Assembly (NCBI RefSeq): GCF_003751265.1
Contig: NZ_RJKN01000011.1
Coordinates: 1-64,000, forward strand
DNA from: Pseudokineococcus lusitanus
Lineage (GTDB): Bacteria > Actinomycetota > Actinomycetes > Actinomycetales > Quadrisphaeraceae
Direction: 5' to 3'
DNA length: 64,000 bases
Below the pieces are notes generated by a model. That model was not told where the DNA came from. It did not search any database and worked only from the letters and a program-made list of their open reading frames with translations. Made by a program: the position numbers and the translations under genes. This document shows, piece after piece, positions 53,756 to 64,000 of this stretch (positions within the stretch are counted from its first letter, which is position 1; every line of letters starts with the position of its first letter).

Positions 53756-55116
53756 GCGACGACGCGACGGCGCCCGGGGAGGGCGCGCGCGGCCGCCTCG
53801 TCGAGCTCGAGGTGGGGGCCGTGGCGCACGGCGGCCACTGCGTCGCCCGGCTCGAGGGCCGGGTCGTCTTCGTCCGCCACACGCTGCCGGGGGAGCGCGT
53901 CGTGGCCCGGCTCACCGAGGCCGCCGACGGGGCGGGCTTCTGGCGCGCGGACGCCGTCGAGGTGCTCGAGGCCTCGCCCGACCGGGTCGCCCCGGCGTGC
54001 CCCGTGGCGGGACCCGGGGGCTGCGGGGGGTGCGACTGGCAGCACGTCGACCTCGCGGCCCAGCGACGCCTCAAGGCGGACGTGCTCCGCGAGCAGATGC
54101 ACCGGCTCGCGGGGCTCGACGTGGACGCCCGCGTGGAGGAGGTCCCCGTCCCCGCCGCGGCCGGGACGACGCCGGAGGACGCCGCCCGCGGCCTCGGCTG
54201 GCGCACGCGTGTCGCCTACGCCGTGGACGCGGGCGGCCGGCTGGGCTTCCGCGCCCACCGCGAGCACCGGGTCGTCCCCGTGGAGCGCTGCCCCATCGCC
54301 ACGCCGGGCGTCGTCGACCTCGGCCTCCCCGCCGTCCGCTGGCCGGGGTGGCGCTCCGTCGAGGCGGTCGTCCCGGGCACGGGCGACGACGCGCTCGTCG
54401 TCGCCGAGCCGCGCCCCGGCGCCCGCCGCCCGCCGCGCGTGCCCGACGTCCCGGCCGCCACGTCGGTGGCGACGACGTCCCCGCGGGGCCCGCGGCAGCC
54501 GCCCGGCCCCGTGAGCCGGGTGCGCGGGCGCACGTGGGTGCGCGAGGAGGTGCGGGGGAGCGGCTTCCGCGTCACGGGCGCCGGCTTCTGGCAGGTGCAC
54601 CCCGGCGCCGGCGAGGCGCTGACCGCGGCGGTGCTGGAGGCCCTGGCGCCCCGGCCGGGCGAGGCGGCGCTCGACCTCTACAGCGGCGCGGGCCTGCTCA
54701 CGCGCGCGCTGGCCACGGCCGTGGGCGAGCGGGGGCGCGTGACGGCGGTCGAGGGGGACGCGCGGGCCGTGGCGGACGCCCGGCGCAACCTGCACGACGT
54801 CGCCGGGCTCACGCTCGTGCACGGGCCCGTCGAGCGGGTGCTCGAGGAGCGGGCGGGGCTCGAGGCGGACGGCGAGCCGCGAGCGGACGTCGTCGTCCTC
54901 GACCCGCCGCGCACCGGTGCCCGGGCGCGGGTCGTGGCGGCCGTCGCGGCGCTGCGGCCGCGGGCCGTGGCCTACGTGGCGTGCGACCCCGCGGCGCTCG
55001 CCCGCGACGTCGCGACCTTCGCCGACCACGGGTACGTGCTGCGCGGGCTGCGGGCCTTCGACCTGTTCCCGCAGACCCACCACCTGGAGTCGGTGGCGCT
55101 GCTCGAGCCGCGCTGA
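53752..55116 (+). CDS. TRAM-domain RNA m5U methyltransferase
   Basis: 454 aa from GTG 53752. N-terminal TRAM domain (LEVGAVAHGGHCVARLEGRV). Iron-sulfur cysteines 83, 91 and 94 in the CPVAGPGGCGGC segment, with a fourth in VERCPIATPG. The methyltransferase domain has LDLYSGAGLLTRALA, DPPRTGARA, and nucleophile Cys411 in YVACDPAALARDV. RlmD/TrmA type, modifying rRNA or tRNA uridine. An ~80-residue Pro/Arg-rich insert precedes the methyltransferase domain. Rv2689c-like; synteny with the APC gene is conserved. Confidence 0.93.
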   Translation: MSDDATAPGEGARGRLVELEVGAVAHGGHCVARLEGRVVFVRHTLPGERVVARLTEAADGAGFWRADAVEVLEASPDRVAPACPVAGPGGCGGCDWQHVDLAAQRRLKADVLREQMHRLAGLDVDARVEEVPVPAAAGTTPEDAARGLGWRTRVAYAVDAGGRLGFRAHREHRVVPVERCPIATPGVVDLGLPAVRWPGWRSVEAVVPGTGDDALVVAEPRPGARRPPRVPDVPAATSVATTSPRGPRQPPGPVSRVRGRTWVREEVRGSGFRVTGAGFWQVHPGAGEALTAAVLEALAPRPGEAALDLYSGAGLLTRALATAVGERGRVTAVEGDARAVADARRNLHDVAGLTLVHGPVERVLEERAGLEADGEPRADVVVLDPPRTGARARVVAAVAALRPRAVAYVACDPAALARDVATFADHGYVLRGLRAFDLFPQTHHLESVALLEPR

Positions 55117-55117
55117 C

Positions 55118-55153
55118 GCGGACGGGGCCGGCGGCTGCGCCGGCCCCGTCCGC
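55118..55153. terminator. 15-bp hairpin after methyltransferase gene
   Basis: GCGGACGGGGCCGGC (55118-55132) pairs perfectly with 55139-55153, loop GGCTGC, between convergent stops at 55116 and 55159. Confidence 0.85.
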
Positions 55154-55158
55154 CCGGC

Positions 55159-55359
55159 TCAGCGGTCCGGCATCTCCTCGGGGTCGCCGTCGGGGTCGTG
55201 CCCCGGGTCGGTGTCGTCGAGCACGCCGTCGTGGCTCGGCGTGGTGTCGTGCCGCGGGTGGAGCTGGCCCGCGTCGCCGTCCGGGTCGTGCTGCTCGGCC
55301 TGCTCCACGGCCTCGCGGGCGGCGTCGTCCTGCCCGTGCTCGGGGGTGCTCGTGCTCAT
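55159..55359 (-). CDS. Small acidic hypothetical protein
   Basis: 66 aa from ATG 55359, GGAGG 10 nt upstream. Rich in Asp, His, Glu, Gln and Pro, with no hydrophobic core: an intrinsically disordered protein (SEGs such as EQAEQHDPDGDAGQ). Unknown function. Its position, divergent from aconitase across a 250-bp regulatory gap, makes shared control possible. Confidence 0.6.
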   Translation of the reverse strand: MSTSTPEHGQDDAAREAVEQAEQHDPDGDAGQLHPRHDTTPSHDGVLDDTDPGHDPDGDPEEMPDR

Positions 55360-55471
55360 GACGTCTCGGCCTCCCTCTGCCGGGCCCGGGGCGGGCCCGA
55401 CCTCCCGACGGTAGGCCGGGTCCGGCGTGGGCGCCGGGCGGCGACGTGCCGGGGGCCGACGGCGGCGGGTC

Positions 55472-55500
55472 GTGACACCGTGGGCCGGCAGCACTAGTAT
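55472..55500 (+). promoter_or_regulatory. acnA promoter
   Basis: -35 GTGACA (55472-55477), 17-nt spacer, -10 TAGTAT (55495-55500). Good fit to the housekeeping consensus, and the best spaced pair in the window apart from the lacI promoter. Transcription would begin near 55507, ~100 nt before acnA. Confidence 0.75.
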
Positions 55501-55517
55501 CTTGACGTCAAGATACT
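55496..55517. promoter_or_regulatory. 22-bp palindromic operator at acnA promoter
   Basis: A perfect palindrome with half-site AGTATCTTGAC and its exact inverse. It overlaps the -10 and start region of the acnA promoter, the ideal place for a repressor, and is strikingly A/T-rich for this genome. In Streptomyces the MarR-family regulator TamR is known to control aconitase; a similar regulator is a candidate, by inference. Confidence 0.8.
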
Positions 55518-55609
55518 TCGGCGGACGACGGCGACGTCGTCCGCCCGGCCCCCGCGGCCGGTCCCGGGCCACCCCTGGCCACCCGCAGTCAGCGTCGACG
55601 GGAGACGAC

Positions 55610-58421
<2,812 letters not shown>

Positions 58422-58429
<8 letters not shown>

Positions 58430-58787
58430 CGGCGGGACGCCCGCCGGGCTGACGGAGAGCGCCGACCAGCCGGGCGGGTTCCCGCCGGGCACCTTCGTCC
58501 TCTGGGCGACGGTGCAGGTGCGGGAGGACCGCGTCGAGGAGTTCCTCGCCGGCATCGCCGACGACGCGCGCTGCTCGGTGCGGGACGAGCCGGGCTGCCT
58601 GGGCTTCACGGTGTCGCGCCACTCGGACGACCCGCTGCGCTTCTCCTTCCACGAGGCGTACGCGAGCCGTGAGGCCTTCGAGGTCGACCACCAGGGCTCC
58701 GCGCACTACGCGCGGTGGGCCGCGGTGGCCGAGAAGGTCGTCATCTCCACCGAGGTGGCGTTCACCGAGGTCGTCGCGCTGCCCTGA
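58422..58787 (+). CDS. Antibiotic biosynthesis monooxygenase-domain protein
   Basis: 121 aa from GTG 58422, overlapping acnA by 8 nt. After a ~25-residue lead, one ABM ferredoxin-like domain: [61 protein letters not shown]. Such small enzymes dimerise and act as quinol monooxygenases or cofactor-free oxygenases. The substrate here is unknown. Translational coupling to aconitase is unusual enough to note. Confidence 0.88.
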
Positions 58788-58802
58788 CCGCGCGACCCGC
58801 CC

Positions 58803-58850
58803 GACGACGACGGCCGCCCGCCCCGCGAGGGGTGGGCGGCCGTCGTCGTC
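58803..58850. terminator. 22-bp hairpin with GNRA loop
   Basis: 58803-58819 pairs perfectly with 58834-58850, continued by a wobble pair and CCCC/GGGG around a GCGA tetraloop. It separates the convergent ABM and ABC permease genes. Confidence 0.88.
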
Positions 58851-58868
58851 CCGGCGCCGGGCGAGCCG

Positions 58869-59768
58869 TCAGCCCTTCTCGGCCCCCTCGCCCGTCGCGG
58901 TGATGCGCCGCTGGAAGACGAAGAAGAGCACCGCCACGGGGATCGTCATGAGCGCCGCCGCGCCGAGCCGCAGCGGGAACTGCTGGCTCTGCCCGAGGGC
59001 CCCGGAGGCGAGGTTGGCGACGCCCTTCGTGAGGGTGGTCAGCTCCGGGCTCTGGGTCGAGACGATGAAGTGCGACAGCTCGTTCCACGACCCCTGGAAC
59101 GAGAGGATGAGCACGGTGACGAGGGCGGGCCGGGCCATCGGCAGCACGACCGACCAGAAGGTGCGCACGACGCCGGCGCCGTCGATCCGCGCCGCCTCCT
59201 CGACGCTGACGGGCAGCGTGTCGAAGAAGTTCTTCATGATGAAGACGCTCGTCGCGTCGGCCAGCAGCGGGACGACCATGCCCGCGTAGCTGTCGTAGAT
59301 CCCCAGCTGGTTGATGACGAGGAACTTGGGGATGAGCAGGACCACCTGCGGGACGGCCATGACGGCCACGACGCCGGCGAAGACGACCGCCCGCCCGCGC
59401 CAGTGCAGCCGCGACAGCGCGTACCCGGCCATGGCCGCGAAGAGCACGCGCCCCGTCGTCACGACGACGGCGACGAGCGCGGAGTTGGCCGCCCACAGCG
59501 GGAAGTCGCTGTTCGCGAGCAGCCGCTCCAGCGCGGCCGTCGTCGCGGGGGACGGCACGAGGGTCAGCGGCTCGGCGGCCGCCTGGGCGTCGGTCTTGAA
59601 CGCCGTCGCCACCTGGATGGCGAAGGGGAAGAGGTAGACGACCGAGATCGCGACGAGCGCGAGGTAGATCGCGTGCCGGCGCAGGGGGCGTCGTCGCCGC
59701 CGGGCCGGCGGGGCGTCGGACCCGCGCGGGGCGGTGGTCGCCCCGCGCGCGGTGCTGGTGGCGGTCAC
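58869..59768 (-). CDS. Carbohydrate ABC transporter permease (MalG type)
   Basis: 299 aa from GTG 59768, overlapping the previous permease. Six membrane helices; the EAA loop is EEAARIDGAGVVRTFWSVVLP (residues ~195-215), which contacts the ATPase. YLFPFAIQVATAFKTD and SRLHWRGRAVVFAGVVAV precede it. Second inner-membrane subunit of a CUT1 sugar importer with the neighbours at 59765 and 61000. Last gene of the operon; no ATPase gene follows. Confidence 0.92.
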   Translation of the reverse strand: MTATSTARGATTAPRGSDAPPARRRRRPLRRHAIYLALVAISVVYLFPFAIQVATAFKTDAQAAAEPLTLVPSPATTAALERLLANSDFPLWAANSALVAVVVTTGRVLFAAMAGYALSRLHWRGRAVVFAGVVAVMAVPQVVLLIPKFLVINQLGIYDSYAGMVVPLLADATSVFIMKNFFDTLPVSVEEAARIDGAGVVRTFWSVVLPMARPALVTVLILSFQGSWNELSHFIVSTQSPELTTLTKGVANLASGALGQSQQFPLRLGAAALMTIPVAVLFFVFQRRITATGEGAEKG

Positions 59769-61000
59769 CGGGTGCCCCCCGTGCTGGTCGCGCCGGGGGT
59801 CGTCGCCGCGGTGACGGCCGCGGGCGCCCCGGGGCCGCCCGGCGCCGCGGGGACGCCGCTGCCGGTGGTGCCCACGCCGCCGCCCCCGCGGGCGCGCCAC
59901 CGGCGGCGCAGCGGCACGTCGCGCTCCGTGAGCAGCACCCGCTGGACGACGGTGAGCGTGACGATGATGGCGAAGAGGACGAAGGCGATGGCTGCGCCGC
60001 GGCCCCACTCCTGGGACACGAACGACGTCGTGTACGAGAGGTACGCCGGCGTGACCGTCGTCTTGGCGGGGCCGCCCTGGGTGCCCGTGTAGATCTGGTC
60101 GAAGACCTGCCACGTGCCGATGAGGCCGAGCGTGAGGACGGTGAAGAGCGTCGGCCGGAGCATCGGCAGCGTGACGTGGCGGAAGCGCTGCCAGGCGTTC
60201 GCGCCGTCCACGGACGCGGCCTCGAGCACCTCGCCGGAGACCTGCTGCAGGCCCGCGAGGAACAGCAGCATGAAGGTGCCCGAGGTCGTGAAGACGGCGA
60301 GGAGGACGAGCGCCGACATGGCGACCGAGGGGCCGGCCAGCCAGTCCCACCAGCTGATGCCGACGGCGCCGTTCCCGGTGAGGACCGCGGGGCCGGCGTC
60401 CACCCCGACGGCGCCGAGGACCACGTGGAGGACGCCGCGCGGGTCGGCGAACCAGTTCGGCCCCTCGACGCGGAGCAGCGCCAGGAGCCGGTTGACGACG
60501 CCGCTCGAGGAGAAGAGGAAGAGGAAGACGATGGTGATGGCCACCGAGCTCGTCACCGACGGGAAGTAGAACGCCGTGCGGAAGAAGCCGCGCCCGCGCA
60601 GGGCGGCGCGCCCGACGAGCAGCGCCAGACCGAGCGAGACGGCCGTCTGCAGCGGGACGACGAGCAGCACGTACCAGAGGTTGTTGCGCAGCGCCGTGCC
60701 GAAGTCCTGCGTCGCAAGCCCGCCGCCGGCGACGAGCTCGCGGTAGTTGGCGGCGCCGACGAAGCCGACGTCGCCCGAGAACGGGCTGCCGATGCCGTCC
60801 CAGTCCGAGACGCTCACCCACAGCGCCATGACGATGGGCACGACGAGGAACAGGCCGAGCAGGACGAGGACGGGCGCGACGAAGAGCCACCCGGCCACGC
60901 CCTCGGCCCGGGCGCCCGGCCGCCCGCCCCGGCGCCGGGGCGCCGGGGCGGGCCGTGCCCGCGTGGTGCTGCCCCCGGCCGGGGCTGCCGCGGCGGCCAT
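59765..61000 (-). CDS. Carbohydrate ABC transporter permease (MalF type)
   Basis: 411 aa from ATG 61000, sharing one base with the stop of the binding-protein gene. Basic Pro/Arg N-terminus, then six or more helices: GWLFVAPVLVLLGLFLVVPI first, a FYFPSVTSSVAITIVFLFLF segment, and the EAA loop EAASVDGANAWQRFRHVTLP. A longer extracytoplasmic stretch (~170-235, VVNRLLALLRVEGPNWFADP) is inserted between helices, and a Gly/Ala/Thr-rich tail follows the last helix. Pairs with the MalG-type subunit. Confidence 0.92.
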   Translation of the reverse strand: MAAAAAPAGGSTTRARPAPAPRRRGGRPGARAEGVAGWLFVAPVLVLLGLFLVVPIVMALWVSVSDWDGIGSPFSGDVGFVGAANYRELVAGGGLATQDFGTALRNNLWYVLLVVPLQTAVSLGLALLVGRAALRGRGFFRTAFYFPSVTSSVAITIVFLFLFSSSGVVNRLLALLRVEGPNWFADPRGVLHVVLGAVGVDAGPAVLTGNGAVGISWWDWLAGPSVAMSALVLLAVFTTSGTFMLLFLAGLQQVSGEVLEAASVDGANAWQRFRHVTLPMLRPTLFTVLTLGLIGTWQVFDQIYTGTQGGPAKTTVTPAYLSYTTSFVSQEWGRGAAIAFVLFAIIVTLTVVQRVLLTERDVPLRRRWRARGGGGVGTTGSGVPAAPGGPGAPAAVTAATTPGATSTGGTR

Positions 61001-62271
61001 CAGGAGCCCGCGGCCTCGACGACCGGCTCGAGGTTGCCCTGGACCGAGGCGAGGATGCCGGCGGGGTCGCCGGAGGCCAGGCCCTCGAGCTGGGCGTTGA
61101 GGTCGGCGACGACGTCGCTCGAGCCCGGGAGGTTGAGCACCGGCTGCGCGACGTCGGCGCCGTCGAGGAAGGCGGCCTGGTCGGGGTACGCCTCGCGCCA
61201 CGCGTCCGCGGCGGACTGCACGGACGGCATCGGCCCGAAGGCCTCGGCGAAGGCGAGCTGCTGCTCGGCGGAGACGAGGTGGTCGACGAGGTCGACGGCC
61301 GCGTCGGCGTCGCCCGTCGTCGCCGAGACGCCCCAGCAGGTCGTGAAGGTCAGCGTCGCGGGGCCGGCGGGGCCCGCGGGCAGCGGGAAGACGCTGTAGT
61401 CGAGGTCGGGGTAGTCCGTCCGGATGCCGCTGATCCAGTTGCCCTCGACGGTCATGGCGGCGGCGCCGGTGGCCAGCGCCTCGCCGCCCCAGCCCGCGCC
61501 GATGTCGGCGGGGTAGCGCAGCGAGCCGTCCTCGAGGAGGCCCTGCAGGTAGGTGAGCGCCTCGACGTTCTCCGGCGAGTCGGCCGTGGCCTCGGTCTGG
61601 TCGGCGTTCGTCAGCCCGCCCCCGGCCGCGGCCATGAAGGCCCCCGCGCGGGCGTACTCGGGCGCGAAGGTGAGGCCCGCGCGGTCCGGCGTCTGCAGCT
61701 GCTGCGCGACGGCGGCGAGCTCGTCCCACGTCGTCGGGACGTCGGCGTCGGTGAGGCCCGCCTCGGCCCACGCCCCGTCGTCCACCTCCAGCGCCAGCGT
61801 GCTGAAGTCCTTCGGCGCGCAGTAGAGCTGGTCGTCGTACGTGAACGACTGCACGAGCGCGGGGTAGAAGTCGTCGGCCGCCTCGAGGTCGTCGCCGTAC
61901 GCGAGCAGGGAGCCCTGCTGGGCGTAGGTCTGGAAGAGGTCGGCGCTGACGTAGAAGAGGTCGGGCGGCGAGCCGGCGGCGAAGCCCTGGGCCAGCTGCT
62001 GGGGGAGGTCCTGGGCGACGGTGACCGTCGCCGCCGTGCCGGACTCCTCGCTCCACGCCGCGACGGCGGCCTCGACGGCCTCGGTCTCGGCCGGGCCGCT
62101 GGAGCCGATGAGGATGCTCAGCTCGCCGTCGCCGGTCGCGTCGCCGGAGCCGCCGCCGGTGGCGGCCCCGTCGTCGAAGCCGCTGCCGCCGCAGGCGGAC
62201 AGCCCGAGCAGGGCGACGAGCGAGCCGCCGGTGAGGGCCAGGGCCGCGCGGCGGCCGGGGGTGCGGGACAT
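61000..62271 (-). CDS. Sugar ABC transporter substrate-binding lipoprotein
   Basis: 423 aa from ATG 62271, GAGGAG 7 nt upstream. Lipoprotein signal ending LSAC with lipidated Cys27. Family-1 extracellular solute-binding protein: LFYVSADLFQTYAQQGSLLA, CAPKDFSTLALEVDDGAWAE, and a MTVEGNWISGIRTDYPDLDY segment with Trp of the sugar site. Binds an oligosaccharide at the outer face of the membrane. 44 bp after lacI, so part of the same operon. Confidence 0.93.
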   Translation of the reverse strand: MSRTPGRRAALALTGGSLVALLGLSACGGSGFDDGAATGGGSGDATGDGELSILIGSSGPAETEAVEAAVAAWSEESGTAATVTVAQDLPQQLAQGFAAGSPPDLFYVSADLFQTYAQQGSLLAYGDDLEAADDFYPALVQSFTYDDQLYCAPKDFSTLALEVDDGAWAEAGLTDADVPTTWDELAAVAQQLQTPDRAGLTFAPEYARAGAFMAAAGGGLTNADQTEATADSPENVEALTYLQGLLEDGSLRYPADIGAGWGGEALATGAAAMTVEGNWISGIRTDYPDLDYSVFPLPAGPAGPATLTFTTCWGVSATTGDADAAVDLVDHLVSAEQQLAFAEAFGPMPSVQSAADAWREAYPDQAAFLDGADVAQPVLNLPGSSDVVADLNAQLEGLASGDPAGILASVQGNLEPVVEAAGS

Positions 62272-62315
62272 CGGTGTCTCCTCGGGGTCGGTGGTGCGGG
62301 GGCGTCGGGAGGGCG

Positions 62316-63359
62316 TCAGCCGCCGGGGCGGCGGACGGCGAGGGACGGCGCCAGCAGGCGCCGCGGGACGGGGGGCTGCTCGCCGTCGACGAGGGCGAGC
62401 AGCTGCTCGAGGACGGACGCGGCCGCGGCGTCGAGCGGCTGGCGCACGCTCGTCAGCCCGACGGCCTCGGCGACCGGGGTGTCGTCGAAGCCGACGACGT
62501 CGAGGGCGGCCCGCCGCTCGACGGCGGCGGCCCGGGCGCCGAGGGCGAGCGAGTCGCTGGCGCACACGACGGCCGTGGGCGGCGAGGGGGCGTCGAGGAG
62601 GGCGAGGACCGCCGCGCGCCCGGGGGCGGCGCCGTCCTCGACCCGGGCGTCGTCGCGCGGCGAGGGGGCGCGGCCCGTGAGGTCGCGCACCGCCCGCGCC
62701 CAGCCCTCGCGGCGGTCGTCGCCGGAGCCCGAGCCGGCGGGCCAGCCGACGAAGGCGACGCGCCGGTGGCCGAGCGCCCACACGTGCCGGGTGGCGGTCT
62801 CGGTGCCGGCCGCGCCGTCGACGTCGGTCCAGCAGCCCTCGGCGCCGGCGGCGGCCGGCGGCTCCGCCGGGGCCCCGACAGCCGGCCACGGACGGCCGAA
62901 GGACGTGTGGGGGACGCCGCGGCCGGCCAGCCACGCGGTGCGGGCGTCGTCGCGGTGGGTGCCGGTGAGGACGAAGCCGTCGACGGCGCGCGAGCCGAGG
63001 AGGTCCTCGACGCGCGTGGTCTCCTGCGCGTCGTCGGCGGCGGTGAAGAGGACCACGCGGTGGCCGACGTCCTGCGCGGCCTCGGTGAGGGCGTGGAGGA
63101 AGGCGTCGAGGACCGTGCCGCCGATCCCGTCCGTGCGGGGCTGCAGGCGGAAGCCGAGCGACTGCGCCCGCTGGGTGCGCAGCTGCTGCGCGGCCCGGGA
63201 GGGGCGGTAGCCGGTGCGCTCGACGACGTCGAGGACGCGGGCGAGCGTCTCCGGCGCCACCCGGTCGGGGGCGTTGAGGGCGTTGCTCACGGTCTGGCGG
63301 GAGACGCCCGCGTCGCGGGCGACGCTGACGAGCGTCGGTCGTGCCACGGCCTCCGACAC
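62316..63359 (-). CDS. LacI-family transcriptional regulator
   Basis: 347 aa from GTG 63359; starts at TTG 63410 or GTG 63344 are possible, and none has a well-spaced ribosome site. DNA-binding domain near the N-terminus: PTLVSVARDAGVSRQTVSNA and the hinge helix in YRPSRAAQQLRTQRAQSLGF. C-terminal periplasmic-binding-protein-like domain with VDGFVLTGTHRDDART, HRRVAFVGWPAG and DVVGFDDTPVAEAVGLTSV. A repressor of the transport operon and probably of the divergent glycosidase, released by a sugar. Confidence 0.92.
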   Translation of the reverse strand: MSEAVARPTLVSVARDAGVSRQTVSNALNAPDRVAPETLARVLDVVERTGYRPSRAAQQLRTQRAQSLGFRLQPRTDGIGGTVLDAFLHALTEAAQDVGHRVVLFTAADDAQETTRVEDLLGSRAVDGFVLTGTHRDDARTAWLAGRGVPHTSFGRPWPAVGAPAEPPAAAGAEGCWTDVDGAAGTETATRHVWALGHRRVAFVGWPAGSGSGDDRREGWARAVRDLTGRAPSPRDDARVEDGAAPGRAAVLALLDAPSPPTAVVCASDSLALGARAAAVERRAALDVVGFDDTPVAEAVGLTSVRQPLDAAAASVLEQLLALVDGEQPPVPRRLLAPSLAVRRPGG

Positions 63360-63398
63360 CTCCTCGTGCCCGGCCCCGACGGCGTCCGCCGCCCGGTG

Positions 63399-63410
63399 TT
63401 GAACGATCAA
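63399..63410. promoter_or_regulatory. LacI-type operator
   Basis: TTGAACGATCAA differs at one base from the perfect palindrome TTGAACGTTCAA, a LacI-family-like operator with the central CG. It lies just past the start point of the lacI promoter and on the -35 of the divergent one. Confidence 0.7.
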
Positions 63411-63427
63411 ATCGACGTGGGCACACT
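63399..63427 (+). promoter_or_regulatory. Promoter of debranching-enzyme gene
   Basis: -35 TTGAAC (63399-63404), 17-nt spacer, -10 CACACT (63422-63427). The -35 is part of the LacI-type operator. Confidence 0.5.
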
Positions 63428-63453
63428 GTGCGCACGCCCGCCGGACCTGTCAA
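63425..63453 (-). promoter_or_regulatory. Promoter of lacI-sugar ABC operon
   Basis: On the minus strand a perfect -35 TTGACA (63448-63453), 17-nt spacer and -10 CACAGT (63425-63430). Start near 63418, with the operator right downstream. Confidence 0.65.
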
Positions 63454-63509
63454 CCGGGCCGCCGGGCGGCCCGCCACGACCGACGACGCCGTCCGACCGA
63501 GGAGAGCCG

Positions 63510-64000
63510 ATGACCGACGCCCCCGCCCCCGCCGCCGACGGCGAGGGGGCGCCGCCCCGGCCCCCGCGGCAGCCCTGGCTGCACGACCTCGTCGCGGCCG
63601 TGGCCGCGCCGGTGCAGCTCTGGTGCGGCCCGGACGGCCAGGTGCGCGGGGACGGCGCCACGGGCGGCTGGCTCGGGGACGTCCGCGTCCTGTCCCGCGC
63701 CCGCCTCGTCGTCGGCGGCGAGGAGCCGGTGCCCGTGCTCGTCAGCCCCGTCGCCGGCGGCGTCCTCGCCGTCGGCGTCGCCCGCGGCCTGGGCGACCCC
63801 GTGCCGGACCCGACCGTGCGGGTCGAGCGGCACCTCGCCGTGACGACCGACGGGTTCTCCGAGCGCGTCGTCCTGCGCTCCTCGGCCCGCACGGACGTCG
63901 TGGCGGACGTCGTCGTCGAGGTGGCGGGCGACCTCGCGCGGATGGACGCGGTCAAGCAGGGCCTGCCGGCGCCCGCGGCCCTGCCGGCCCACGCCGGCGG
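63510..64000 (+). CDS. Glycogen debranching-type enzyme, N-terminal part
   Basis: 163 codons from ATG 63510 (GAGGAGA upstream), cut by the window end. The segment LHDLVAAVAAPVQLWCGPDG followed by GDVRVLSRARLVVGGEEPVP matches the N-terminal domain of amylo-alpha-1,6-glucosidase/debranching-like proteins (GDE_N_bis type); its catalytic (alpha/alpha)6 barrel lies beyond 64000. Divergent from a LacI-controlled sugar importer, so it probably acts inside the cell on the imported oligosaccharide. Confidence 0.78.
   Translation, partial: MTDAPAPAADGEGAPPRPPRQPWLHDLVAAVAAPVQLWCGPDGQVRGDGATGGWLGDVRVLSRARLVVGGEEPVPVLVSPVAGGVLAVGVARGLGDPVPDPTVRVERHLAVTTDGFSERVVLRSSARTDVVADVVVEVAGDLARMDAVKQGLPAPAALPAHAG

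Overview
The window is a very GC-rich chromosomal stretch from an actinomycete. The evidence is near-exclusive G/C third codon positions, GTG as the commonest start, many leaderless genes, and actinobacterial family content: SepH, DUF4193, DUF3093, DUF3710, DUF3159, CeoB/CeoC, SteA/SteB, a coproporphyrin ferrochelatase and an HrdB-like sigma factor. The gene content would suit a Kineosporiales-like lineage, but no 16S sequence is present and I do not assign a genus. Almost everything is housekeeping; I see no prophage, insertion sequence, CRISPR array or tRNA.

Layout. (1) 1-7176: the 3' end of a 5S rRNA, then a tightly overlapping + strand series: two TPR-like proteins, a HAD phosphatase, a small protein, TlyA, NAD kinase and RecN. 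(2) 7267-15917: SteA, SteB, a WecA/MraY-like membrane protein, a MurJ-like flippase, a glycosyltransferase, CTP synthase and a NUDIX hydrolase. This is the most system-like block: a septation pair next to a possible lipid-linked glycan pathway. (3) 15928-19526 (-): a family-A DNA polymerase and an ATP-dependent LigB-type ligase with overlapping reading frames. (4) 19666-24970: EcsC, DUF1232 and DUF4192 proteins, a SAM-IV-type riboswitch with metX, a MutT-like NUDIX protein and a universal stress protein. (5) 25323-28662: the principal sigma factor and four small genes. (6) 28894-35154: topoisomerase IV subunits ParE and ParC on opposite strands with an amino-acid permease between them. (7) 35179-42909: nitroreductase, a GNAT/acyl-CoA synthetase fusion, DUF5998, a phosphodiesterase, thymidine kinase and SepH. 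(8) 43063-45465: ferrochelatase, an inositol monophosphatase and a small gene. (9) 46275-55116: the region corresponding to the mycobacterial dut-ceoBC locus: DUF4193, DUF3093, Dut, DUF3710, OB-fold, DUF3159, CeoC, CeoB, APC transporter and RNA methyltransferase. (10) 55159-58787: aconitase behind a strong promoter carrying a 22-bp palindrome, plus an ABM-domain protein. (11) 58869-64000: a LacI-regulated sugar ABC importer without its own ATPase, divergent from the start of a glycogen-debranching-type enzyme.

Two initiation styles run through the window. Genes inside operons use stop/start overlaps. Many promoter-proximal genes have a -10-like hexamer (ANNNT core) ending only 6-8 nt before the start codon, the signature of leaderless mRNAs; this also fixes several start codons. 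Genes with real leaders (metX, acnA, rpoD and the sugar operon) are those carrying recognisable regulatory sequence. Long perfect hairpins without U-tracts close several transcription units.
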